Positions 1 through 5,780 of a stretch of 14,368 bases of DNA are shown one piece after another. Location of the stretch: positions 1 through 14,368 of the forward strand of contig RPOS01000074.1 of NCBI GenBank assembly GCA_003820635.1. The letters run 5' to 3'. Numbering within the stretch: position 1 is the stretch's first letter; each line of letters opens with the position of its first letter. Origin of the DNA: Verrucomicrobiaceae bacterium (lineage in GTDB: Bacteria; Verrucomicrobiota; Verrucomicrobiae; Verrucomicrobiales; Akkermansiaceae). A program made the position numbers and the translations under genes. The notes beneath the pieces are model-generated. The model was not told the DNA's origin. It saw nothing but the letters and a program-made list of their open reading frames with translations, and ran no database searches.

Positions 1-502
1 CGAGGCGGGCGGCGGGGTAGCCGCGCTTGGTGAGTTTGACGGAGTAGGGTTCCTTTCCGGCGGCGGCGTAGGAGGTCTCGGCGGTGGTGATGAAGCGGGA
101 GGTGTCGTCCGGGACTTCACCTTTGAGGGTGAGGGCGACGCGGTCGGCCTCGGCGGGGAAGGCGGCACGGGCGATGGAGCGGAAGGCGGCGTAGTCCTCG
201 CGGGCGGTTTTGATGGCGGCGCTGAGGGCGGCTCCGCTGAGTTTCTGGTGGCCCATGCCGGAGGCGCGGCCCTCGAATGCATCCGAGGCGGTCTTGGCGA
301 GTGCGTCGCCGGTGGTGAATTCCCCGGCATCGTAGCCATGGGCTTCGAGGATGGGGCGGATCTCGGAATCTTCCGAGGCGACCTTGAGGAACTTTTTGGC
401 GTCGGCGATGTAGGCCTCGATGATCTTGTTCTGCGCGCTGCGCGGGCGGGTGGGGGCGGCTTCGTTGGAACCGGGAGCGGGGTCTTGGGTGGTGTCGGTC
501 AT
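1..502 (-). CDS. Hypothetical protein, C-terminus beyond the window
   Basis: I do not recognise this protein. Read on the minus strand from the ATG at 502-500, 167 codons are open to the left edge, so the C-terminus is missing. The N-terminus begins MTDTTQDPAPGSNEAAPTRP, a Pro/Ala-rich probably disordered stretch of about 22 residues. It is followed by an Ala/Glu/Lys-rich part that should be mostly alpha-helical, with segments such as NKIIEAYIADAKKFLKV and SAAIKTAREDYAAFRSIA. There is no signal peptide, membrane segment or cysteine motif. Third codon positions are overwhelmingly G or C, as in the clear genes nearby, which supports real coding. I chose 502 because codon use upstream is less biased, but the frame stays open back to an ATG at 1027, right through the 21-bp array, so a longer N-terminus cannot be excluded. 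The protein is presumably cytoplasmic and its function is unknown. Confidence 0.65.
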   Translation of the reverse strand, partial: MTDTTQDPAPGSNEAAPTRPRSAQNKIIEAYIADAKKFLKVASEDSEIRPILEAHGYDAGEFTTGDALAKTASDAFEGRASGMGHQKLSGAALSAAIKTAREDYAAFRSIARAAFPAEADRVALTLKGEVPDDTSRFITTAETSYAAAGKEPYSVKLTKRGYPAARL

Positions 503-1044
503 ATTGGTTTCGGTTGAACTATCAGAAACCTGTTGGAAATCATGATGGCCGCCAAGCAAGAAATGCGGAGACGGTGGTGACATTTTAGGAAGGGGAACAG
601 GGGGCTGTGGCTCCTCCTGCTTGTGGCGCGCTCCGGCGGATTCATTCAGCACTCCGGCGTGCCAGCTAAGCACTCCGGCAGGGAAAATAAGTGCTCCGGC
701 CAGCTGGTTAGGCACTCCGGCGGGAAAATTTTGTGCTCCGGCGGGGATGTGGTGCGCTGTGGCGGGCTTGTTAAGCGCTCCGGCAGGCAAATCCAGCGAT
801 CCGGCGGGCTTGTTAAGGATTCCGGCGGCGAATTTCAGCGCTCCGGTGTGCTTGTGAGGGGCGGCGCCACCTTGGTCGCCAGCCAGGAAAAATCGTGCTC
901 CCCAAACGGCCGGCTCCGCACCGGAGCCACCGCCAGCCCCTGCAGCTGGATCAGTCCGGCAGGAATGGGATTGGCATTTTCCCGGGAAAGACCACGTTGG
1001 CGCGGGCTGGTGCTTGGTGCCTGCCATCTTCTGACTTCCCGCTC
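503..1044. other. 542-bp region with no confident gene
   Basis: Between the start of the leftmost minus-strand gene and nagZ I can support only the 21-bp tandem array. The flanks (503-628 and 860-1044) show no convincing promoter pair, hairpin or RNA gene. Several frames are open on both strands, but that is expected in GC-rich DNA and in a repeat whose length is a multiple of three. Confidence 0.5.
629..859. repeat. Tandem array of 11 units of exactly 21 bp
   Basis: Units start at 629, 650, 671, 692, 713, 734, 755, 776, 797, 818 and 839, each 21 bp with no indels. Every unit opens with a near-invariant core, two bases followed by ctccggc and usually gg. It then has a variable and often AT-rich half (for example gaaaattttg, ggaaaataag, gcttgttaag) that nearly always ends in G. 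Units 755 and 797 share their last 15 bases. A degenerate extra copy may lie at about 606-626. Because 21 is a multiple of three, several frames are open. On the minus strand the array reads as heptapeptides of the type GALNKPA, in frame with the gene at 502; on the plus strand it reads as SAPAGKx or SGGLVKx. Whether it is translated, transcribed or structural DNA cannot be decided from the sequence. Confidence 0.9.
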
Positions 1045-2121
1045 ATGCTCGACGGCTCGCTACTCCTGCTTGGCATTTCCGGCCCGGAACTCACACCGGA
1101 GGAAGCCGCCCTGTTCCGCAAACTCCAGCCCGCGGGATACATTCTTTTCACCCGCAACATCGTCAGCCCCGCGCAGACCCGCAAACTCACCGACGACCTC
1201 AGCGCCCTTTCCTTCGACCTGCCGATTCTCGCCATCGACCAGGAAGGCGGCCGGGTCACGCGGACGGCGGCCATCGCTCCCGCCGCTCCATCGGCGCCTG
1301 TGCTGGCCGCCCGCGCGGACTATGGCAAGATCGCCGACGCCGCAGTGCTCACCGCCGACCTGTTGCGGCTGCTCGGCATCAATCTCAACCTCGCGCCGGT
1401 GCTCGATCTCGATCACTTTCCGGAAACACAGAACGCCCTGCGCGGCCGTTGCTGGGGACGCGATGCGCAACGCGTCATCGATTACGCCGGCCACTGGAAC
1501 CGCTGGCTGCGCAAACGCCACGTGGCCAGCTGTGCCAAGCATTTCCCCGCCGGCGGCCGTGCGCTCACGGATCCGCACCACGACCTGCCATCCTCATCCG
1601 CCGGCATCGGGGATCTGCTGCGCGAGGACGTGATTCCCTACACCGCACTCATGCCGGAGCTCGACGCCATCATGCTGGCCCACGTCGAGTTTCCCAATAT
1701 CGATCCGGATTTCCCCGCCTCGCTCTCGCCGCGCGTCATCCGCCGCTTCCTGCGCGACCAGCTCGGCTTCGACAAACACCTCGTTCTAACCGACGACCTC
1801 GACATGGGAGCCATCGCCAGCCGTTACGGCCGCGGCGAGGATGTGAAACTCGCCATCACAGCCGGCAACGACCTCGCCCTCATCTGCCACCGCGCCCTCG
1901 AGACCGCGGAAACCGCCGCCCGCGCCATCGCGGAACTGCCACACTGGATGACTGAGGAAGCGCACGACCGCATCGAGCGCTTCCGCCGGAAAAAACTCCA
2001 TTCGCCACTCAAGTGGTCGGACCGGATGTGGGAGGAAACCTGCGCCGCACTGGCCAAGCTCGCCGATGAGTTTCCGGAGGCTGCGGAATCCTCCACCGAA
2101 AGTCCGGTAGCGGGGTATTGA
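1045..2121 (+). CDS. nagZ: Glycoside hydrolase family 3, NagZ-type beta-N-acetylhexosaminidase
   Basis: This is a GH3 beta-N-acetylglucosaminidase of 358 residues, the usual length for single-domain NagZ. The family removes GlcNAc from muropeptides during peptidoglycan recycling, normally in the cytoplasm. Family landmarks appear in order: the substrate-binding IDQEGGRV (about residues 67-74), KHFP at about 165-168, the catalytic Asp-x-His pair as D176-P-H178, and TDDLDMGAI holding the nucleophile (D250). I start at 1045 (MLDGSLLLLGI) because homology begins there; the open frame goes back to 895, but that part is repeat-flank sequence. No signal peptide is evident. One oddity is the substrate loop, normally KHFPGHGD, which here reads KHFPAGGR, so the Gly-His-Gly is lost while both catalytic residues remain. 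The neighbours do not form a recycling operon. The family call is secure; the exact substrate is inferred. Confidence 0.85.
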   Translation: MLDGSLLLLGISGPELTPEEAALFRKLQPAGYILFTRNIVSPAQTRKLTDDLSALSFDLPILAIDQEGGRVTRTAAIAPAAPSAPVLAARADYGKIADAAVLTADLLRLLGINLNLAPVLDLDHFPETQNALRGRCWGRDAQRVIDYAGHWNRWLRKRHVASCAKHFPAGGRALTDPHHDLPSSSAGIGDLLREDVIPYTALMPELDAIMLAHVEFPNIDPDFPASLSPRVIRRFLRDQLGFDKHLVLTDDLDMGAIASRYGRGEDVKLAITAGNDLALICHRALETAETAARAIAELPHWMTEEAHDRIERFRRKKLHSPLKWSDRMWEETCAALAKLADEFPEAAESSTESPVAGY

Positions 2122-2130
2122 TGCGACATC

Positions 2131-2159
2131 TTGCCAGCCTGGAAATTGCCGTGTAGTTT
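2131..2159 (+). promoter_or_regulatory. Sigma70-type promoter for the small-gene run, probably leaderless
   Basis: TTGCCA at 2131-2136 and TAGTTT at 2154-2159 are separated by 17 bp. The expected transcription start is at or within a base or two of the ATG at 2166, so the mRNA would be leaderless. There is no Shine-Dalgarno sequence. Confidence 0.55.
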
Positions 2160-2165
2160 GATGCC

Positions 2166-2375
2166 ATGTCCGCGAAGCCTAAACCTGGAAGCCCGTTTGA
2201 GAACGATCCGTTGTTTCTCGAAGTCATGGCCGAGGCCTTGGCGATCCAAGATCGCTTCTCCGCTGAACCTATTTACGCCAAGACCGGCAAGGGGTATCTG
2301 AAAAGCGTGGGTGTGAGAGAACTCCAGGAGTTAAAAGAACAGCGGAAGGCTGCCTCGGAAAAAACGAGGCCATGA
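2166..2375 (+). CDS. Small hypothetical protein (69 aa)
   Basis: I do not recognise this protein. It is 69 residues long, starts MSAKPKPGSPFENDPLFLEV, and is highly charged, with a predicted helical middle (VMAEALAIQDRF) and a Lys/Glu/Arg-rich helical C-terminus (VRELQELKEQRKAASEK). It has no signal peptide, membrane segment or cysteine. It follows nagZ by 44 bp and has its own well-spaced promoter whose start would coincide with the ATG. Its TGA overlaps the ATG of the next small gene (ATGA at 2372-2375), so the two are probably co-translated. The size and pairing would fit a small regulatory pair, but no toxin-antitoxin family is visible and I assign no function. Coding status is supported by the promoter, the coupling and a sensible protein composition. 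Confidence 0.6.
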   Translation: MSAKPKPGSPFENDPLFLEVMAEALAIQDRFSAEPIYAKTGKGYLKSVGVRELQELKEQRKAASEKTRP

Positions 2376-2521
2376 CAGCGAGCACGCGTTGGCTTGAGCC
2401 GTTTTCGTGGGATTTTGTCGTCGCCCAAAACGAAATCCTCTGTCGCGAAAAATCAGCCCATCACGGCCCAACCTCCGACGGGCATGAAGTCGCCAAGGAA
2501 TTCTGGGAAGAAGTGCGATAG
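2372..2521 (+). CDS. Very small hypothetical protein (49 aa)
   Basis: This is an unrecognised 49-residue protein starting MTASTRWLEPFSWDFVVAQN and ending in KEFWEEVR. It is rich in aromatic residues (three Trp, three Phe) and acidic toward the C-terminus, with one cysteine and no membrane segment. Its start codon overlaps the stop of the preceding 69-aa gene as ATGA, the usual arrangement for translational coupling, and it has no ribosome binding site of its own. It ends 6 bp before the next small gene. It could be real, or it could be the N-terminal remnant of a longer protein with the next gene as a shifted continuation; no shared domain shows this. Function unknown. Confidence 0.45.
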   Translation: MTASTRWLEPFSWDFVVAQNEILCREKSAHHGPTSDGHEVAKEFWEEVR

Positions 2522-2527
2522 AATGAA

Positions 2528-2758
2528 ATGAATCTGCTCGATGCGATTGAAGCATGCCGGAAATGTCACAGGCTCGCTCCATTCACAAATTTCAACGGCA
2601 ATACCTTTGCGGCGATCGCCAGAATTCTTGTGAAGAGACTCAACTTGGATTTTACACAGGAACATATCGCCCGCAGTCTGGCAGGCCACATCGTCGCCGG
2701 CGTGGCTAGCGAAGAAGAAGTCGCCGCTTTCCGGAAGTTCTGCGAGAGCCTTGGCTGA
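2528..2758 (+). CDS. Small hypothetical protein (76 aa)
   Basis: I do not recognise this 76-residue protein. It begins MNLLDAIEACRKCHRLAPFT and appears mostly helical, with IARILVKRLNLDFTQ and a C-terminal EEEVAAFRKFCESLG. Three cysteines (two as CRKC, one near the end) are the only notable residues; CRKC is too little to call a metal site. It starts 6 bp after the 49-aa gene, so it is probably the third member of the same transcript. Its stop lies 2 bp from the stop of metX on the other strand, leaving no room for a separate terminator between the convergent genes. Its base composition is lower in GC than the neighbouring housekeeping genes, which may hint at separate ancestry. Confidence 0.55.
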   Translation: MNLLDAIEACRKCHRLAPFTNFNGNTFAAIARILVKRLNLDFTQEHIARSLAGHIVAGVASEEEVAAFRKFCESLG

Positions 2759-2760
2759 AC

Positions 2761-3915
2761 CTATGACTTCCCCAGCACCCACGCGATATGGGGCGTGTAG
2801 AGGTCCGGTTCTAACAAGAACGAGTCATGCCCCTTGTCGGAGTGCACGGTGATGTGCATCACATCGACCTTGGCGGTTTCCAGATGTTTCACCAGCTCGG
2901 CCTGTTCCTCCGGATAGAAGCAGAAGTCCGAATCGATGGAAAACACCAGCCAGCGCTGGCCGGCGAGGCGCGCACGCTCGAAGAGGGCGGCGGGCGATTC
3001 CGCGTCGCCCTCGTGGGTGGCGTCGTAGCGGGACCACAGGTCGATGATGCGCAGGTAGGTGTTCGCATCGAAGCGTTTCACGAACTTTTTCCCCTGGTGG
3101 AGCATGTAGCTCTGGAACTGGTCGCGCACCCGATACCAGGCGAGCACGTCATTCGGTTGGACGACTTCCTGGCGGGCGCGTCGTTCGAAGGAGTCGAGAT
3201 GGACGAAGGTCTTGTGGGAGATCATGCGGGCGAGCGCCAGGCCGTAGAGCGGCGGCGCGTTGTCATAATAATCGCCGCCGTTGAAATACGGGTCGTTTTC
3301 GATGGCGAGGATTTGCTCGAAGAGGATCAGCCGGTTGAGCACCGTGGTTTTGTAGCCGGAGCCGATGGCGATGACGTTGTGGACGCGGTCCGGGAAACGC
3401 GTGGCCAGCGTGAGTGCGATGAGGCCGCCCACCGACGGGCCGACCACGGCATGGAGGACATCGATTCCGAGATGGTCCAGCAGGCGGGCGAACACTTCCA
3501 CCTGATCGGCCGCGGTCACGGCGGGAAAGGTGGAGCCCCATGGTTTTCCGGTTTCCGGATTCACCGAGCAGGGGCCGGTGCTGCCGTAGCAGCCGCCAAG
3601 ATAATTGCCGCAGATGATGAAATGCCTGTCGGTATCGAGAGCCTTGCCGGGGCCGATCATGTCCTCCCACCAACCGTTGTGGAGTTCCTCCTGCCAGAGC
3701 TCTACGACGCCCTCGATGGCGGTATTGTGGCCGGCCGCGTGATGGGAGCCGGAAAGCGCGTGGAAGAGCAGAATCGCGTTGGACTTGTCCGCGTTGAGCG
3801 TGCCCCAGGTCTCGTAAGCAATGCGGATGCCCGGCAACACGGCACCGTCACGCAGCCTCACCGGGTCTTCGGGGCTGCCGGTTTCAAAAAATCGGGTGAC
3901 GGTGGCGGCGGGCAT
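2761..3915 (-). CDS. metX: Homoserine O-acetyltransferase (MetX family)
   Basis: This alpha/beta-hydrolase acyltransferase activates homoserine, normally with acetyl-CoA, for methionine synthesis by direct sulfhydrylation. Its 384 residues match the usual MetX length. Visible landmarks are YETWGTLN near residue 37, HALSGSHHAAG near 52, GNYLGGCYGSTGPCS near 103, the nucleophile elbow GPSVGG with Ser161, the acid Asp330 in SIDSDFCFYP, and the catalytic His363 in KGHDSFLLE. The elbow reads GPSVGG where many family members have GGSxGG; the essential GxSxGG is intact. The start at 3915 fits a TTGCGC-17-TAGGCT promoter whose expected transcription start is the ATG itself. The neighbours are unrelated to methionine, so it is probably monocistronic. 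Acetyl versus succinyl specificity cannot be settled by eye; acetyl is the family default. Confidence 0.93.
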   Translation of the reverse strand: MPAATVTRFFETGSPEDPVRLRDGAVLPGIRIAYETWGTLNADKSNAILLFHALSGSHHAAGHNTAIEGVVELWQEELHNGWWEDMIGPGKALDTDRHFIICGNYLGGCYGSTGPCSVNPETGKPWGSTFPAVTAADQVEVFARLLDHLGIDVLHAVVGPSVGGLIALTLATRFPDRVHNVIAIGSGYKTTVLNRLILFEQILAIENDPYFNGGDYYDNAPPLYGLALARMISHKTFVHLDSFERRARQEVVQPNDVLAWYRVRDQFQSYMLHQGKKFVKRFDANTYLRIIDLWSRYDATHEGDAESPAALFERARLAGQRWLVFSIDSDFCFYPEEQAELVKHLETAKVDVMHITVHSDKGHDSFLLEPDLYTPHIAWVLGKS

Positions 3916-3921
3916 GGGCGC

Positions 3922-3950
3922 AGCCTAGCGGGCAGCCGGCCTGAGCGCAA
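3922..3950 (-). promoter_or_regulatory. Candidate metX promoter, leaderless geometry
   Basis: On the minus strand TTGCGC (3950-3945) and TAGGCT (3927-3922) are 17 bp apart. The -10 box ends 6 nt before the metX ATG, the same distance as for the small-gene promoter at 2131-2159. The -35 box is only a moderate match. Confidence 0.4.
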
Positions 3951-4020
3951 TCCCGCTGAAAAATTTCCAGCTTCGGCGGTGCGGGCGAATCCGCTTCCAA
4001 AACAATGGCCAAACAAATTT

Positions 4021-4049
4021 TTGACAAGCGCGCGTCCGGCCGCTACACA
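4021..4049 (+). promoter_or_regulatory. Strong sigma70-type promoter for rplY
   Basis: A perfect TTGACA (4021-4026) is followed after exactly 17 bp by TACACA (4044-4049). The transcript would start near 4056, leaving about 60 nt of leader before the rplY ATG at 4118. I see no obvious leader hairpin in it. Confidence 0.65.
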
Positions 4050-4117
4050 GCCCGCCCCGCGCCGGATTGCCAAATGCGCCGCCGCTTATTTCAAACCACA
4101 ACGCCTTTTCCGTCATC

Positions 4118-4723
4118 ATGGCCAAGAAGACCACCCTCAAAGCAGCACCCCGCGCCCGCACCGGGTCCGGCCGCCTCAACCAAATGCGCCGTGAAGGCTG
4201 GCTCCCCTCCGTGATCTACGGCCGCGGTGCCGAAAACAAGAACCTCAAGGTGGACGCCAAGTCCTTCAAGGAAGTCATCGCCCACAGCAGCTCGGAAAAC
4301 ATCATCGTCAATCTGGAAGTGGAGGGCGAAGGCACCCGTCTGGCATTCCTGCAGGCCATCCAGCACGACCCGATCTCCGGCGCGGCCCTGCATGCCGACT
4401 TCCTCGCCATCGACAGCAGCACGGAAATCACCGCCCACATCCCGGCCCACCTCAACGGTGAAGCCCCGGGCGTCAAGGCTGGCGGCGTGATCGAGCAATA
4501 CGTCCACGCGCTCGAAATCACCTGCCTGCCCGACGACCTGCCGGAAACCATCGAGATCGACATCAGCGGCCTCCAACTCGGCGACTCGCTCCACGTCGGT
4601 GAAATCAAATACCCCAAGGGTGTCAAACCGACCCATGCGGCGGACGTCGTCATCGTCCACATTGGCCGCGCCGGTTCCGGTGCCGACATCGAAGCCACCG
4701 CCGAAGCCACCCCGGCGGCCTGA
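4118..4723 (+). CDS. rplY: 50S ribosomal protein L25 (general stress protein CTC/TL5 type)
   Basis: This is ribosomal protein L25 of the long CTC/TL5 type, which binds 5S rRNA in the large subunit. It has 201 residues from the ATG at 4118 (MAKKTTLKAAPRARTGSGRL). An upstream in-frame ATG at 4067 would add 17 unconserved residues, so I reject it. The N-terminal L25 domain covers about residues 1-95, including RREGWLPSVIYGRG and LQAIQHDPISGAALHADFLA, which is diagnostic for the family. The C-terminal TL5 beta domain follows (GVIEQYVHALEITCLPDDLP, then the region ending PTHAADVVIVHI). The last roughly 18 residues are an Ala/Glu-rich tail. It has a strong promoter upstream and a rho-independent terminator 27 bp after its stop. 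L25 directly followed by pth is a common bacterial order. Confidence 0.96.
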   Translation: MAKKTTLKAAPRARTGSGRLNQMRREGWLPSVIYGRGAENKNLKVDAKSFKEVIAHSSSENIIVNLEVEGEGTRLAFLQAIQHDPISGAALHADFLAIDSSTEITAHIPAHLNGEAPGVKAGGVIEQYVHALEITCLPDDLPETIEIDISGLQLGDSLHVGEIKYPKGVKPTHAADVVIVHIGRAGSGADIEATAEATPAA

Positions 4724-4750
4724 TCGCCAAGGCACAGCGCCTTTTCCAAG

Positions 4751-4785
4751 AACGCCCGGGCCGTGCAAGCGCCCCGGGCGTTTTT
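4751..4785 (+). terminator. Rho-independent terminator after rplY
   Basis: The 10-bp arms AACGCCCGGG (4751-4760) and CCCGGGCGTT (4773-4782) are perfectly complementary around a 12-nt loop, and the right arm runs into five T residues (4781-4785). It would separate rplY from pth, at least partly. Confidence 0.85.
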
Positions 4786-4830
4786 GCAATTTCGAATCTC
4801 AAATCTCCAATTTCAGATTACCCTCACGCC

Positions 4831-5451
4831 ATGTCCTTTTCCCTCATCGTCGGTCTCGGCAACCCCGGGCGGCAATATGAAGAAACCCGCCACAACATCG
4901 GGTTCATGGTGCTGGACCGCCTGGCCGCCGCATCCGGCGCGGTTTTTCAATCCTCGCCCAAGTGGCAGTGCCACCTTGCCAAGCTGCCGGAGTCCGGCAC
5001 TCTCCTGCTCAAGCCGCAGACCTTCATGAATCTCAGCGGCCGCGCCATCCGCCAGGTGCTCGCGTTTCACAAATGGCCGTCGGAATCCATGCTCGTCATC
5101 TACGACGACGCCGCCCTGCAGCTCGGCACCCTGCGTTTCCGCGAAAAAGGCTCCGCCGGCGGCCACAACGGCATCAAGTCCATCATCGAGCACCTCGGCA
5201 CCGATGCCTTCCCGCGCCTCAAGATCGGCATCGGCTCCAGCCAGCCGGGCAACATGACCGGCCATGTGCTGGGGAAATTTTCGCCCGACGAGCGCCCGGT
5301 GGTCGAAAACACGCTTGCCACGGCTCTGGAAGCCGTGCAGCTTGCGCGTTCCCAAGGGATCGCCGCCGCGGCGAACCGCTATCACACTCGCATTCAATCC
5401 ACTCCACCGCACACCGATGAGCCGCAAATATCAGGGCCTGATTGTCCTTAA
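4831..5451 (+). CDS. pth: Peptidyl-tRNA hydrolase
   Basis: This enzyme cleaves peptidyl-tRNA released from stalled ribosomes, freeing tRNA for reuse in the cytoplasm. It has 206 residues, slightly longer than the usual 190 or so. The essential family residues are present: Asn11 in GLGNPG, the catalytic His21 in RHNIGF, Asn67 in PQTFMNLSG, Asp93 in VIYDDAAL, and Asn113 in GGHNGIKS. The C-terminal tail after about residue 185 (QSTPPHTDEPQISGPDCP) is unconserved, and its coding sequence overlaps the start of rpsF by 35 bp. The start at 4831 puts the beta-strand IVGLGNPG at the normal distance from the N-terminus. It lies 45 bp after the rplY terminator; I could not find a clear promoter in that gap, so it may depend on readthrough. 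Confidence 0.96.
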   Translation: MSFSLIVGLGNPGRQYEETRHNIGFMVLDRLAAASGAVFQSSPKWQCHLAKLPESGTLLLKPQTFMNLSGRAIRQVLAFHKWPSESMLVIYDDAALQLGTLRFREKGSAGGHNGIKSIIEHLGTDAFPRLKIGIGSSQPGNMTGHVLGKFSPDERPVVENTLATALEAVQLARSQGIAAAANRYHTRIQSTPPHTDEPQISGPDCP

Positions 5452-5704
5452 TACCAAATCCCACGAAGGCAGCGTTGACGAACTCGTGACCGCCGTTTCC
5501 AAGGAGCTCGAAGCCGAAGGCGCCAAGCTTGAGAAAATCAGCCAGCTCGGCCGCCGCCAGTTCGCCTACAACTCGCGCCACCTCGAGGCCGGCCACTATG
5601 TGAACTACCTCTTCCAAGGCGCGCCAGACATCATCACCAAAATCCAGGAACGCCTGCGCCTCAACGGCCACGTCCACCTCCAGCACTTCCAACGCATCGC
5701 CTGA
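5417..5704 (+). CDS. rpsF: 30S ribosomal protein S6
   Basis: This is ribosomal protein S6 of the small subunit, 95 residues, the usual length. The fold signature is clear: first strand KYQGLIVLNTK, first helix VDELVTAVSKELEAEGAKL, then the strands KISQLGRRQFAYNSRHLEAGHY and VNYLFQGAPDII. It ends with the second helix (TKIQERLRLNG) and the strand HVHLQHFQRIA. I start at 5417 (MSRKYQGL) because the open frame further upstream is only a shadow of pth. This start gives a 35-bp overlap with pth, suggesting coupled translation. ssb follows after 76 bp with its own promoter. The rpsR and rplI genes, which commonly follow rpsF and ssb in other phyla, are not downstream here. Confidence 0.93.
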   Translation: MSRKYQGLIVLNTKSHEGSVDELVTAVSKELEAEGAKLEKISQLGRRQFAYNSRHLEAGHYVNYLFQGAPDIITKIQERLRLNGHVHLQHFQRIA

Positions 5705-5717
5705 TCTCCGGATTTAT

Positions 5718-5731
5718 TGTTCGCAAGAACA
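5718..5731 (+). promoter_or_regulatory. LexA operator (SOS box) upstream of ssb
   Basis: TGTTCGCAAGAACA is a perfect palindrome of two 5-bp arms around GCAA. It equals the LexA consensus described for Verrucomicrobia, TGTTC-N4-GAACA, recognised first in Verrucomicrobium spinosum. It lies 49 bp before the ssb start and 9 bp before the candidate -35 box, a position suited to repression. Confidence 0.8.
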
Positions 5732-5740
5732 CTTTTCCGC

Positions 5741-5770
5741 TTGTCCCGTGCCCTGATTTCCCCCTAATTT
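5741..5770 (+). promoter_or_regulatory. Candidate ssb promoter
   Basis: TTGTCC (5741-5746) and TAATTT (5765-5770) are spaced by 18 bp. The start would fall about 4 nt before the ssb ATG, giving an almost leaderless message. The -35 match is moderate. Confidence 0.4.
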
Positions 5771-5780
5771 CTCCACCGCT

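Noticed and set aside
629..859. A CRISPR or TIGR-like guide array
   Set aside because: The constant part is only about 9-11 bp, the variable halves are related to one another rather than unrelated spacers, there is no strict alternation of two repeat types, and no Cas, Tas or Nop5-like gene is nearby.
623..1633. Long plus-strand open frame through the array and nagZ
   Set aside because: It is a shadow: from 1045 onward it runs in another frame of the convincing GH3 gene, and the array is open in several frames because its period is 21.
2827..4194. 455-codon plus-strand open frame opposite metX
   Set aside because: It is antisense to a clear homoserine acetyltransferase and its translation has no recognisable domain; high GC keeps the frame open.
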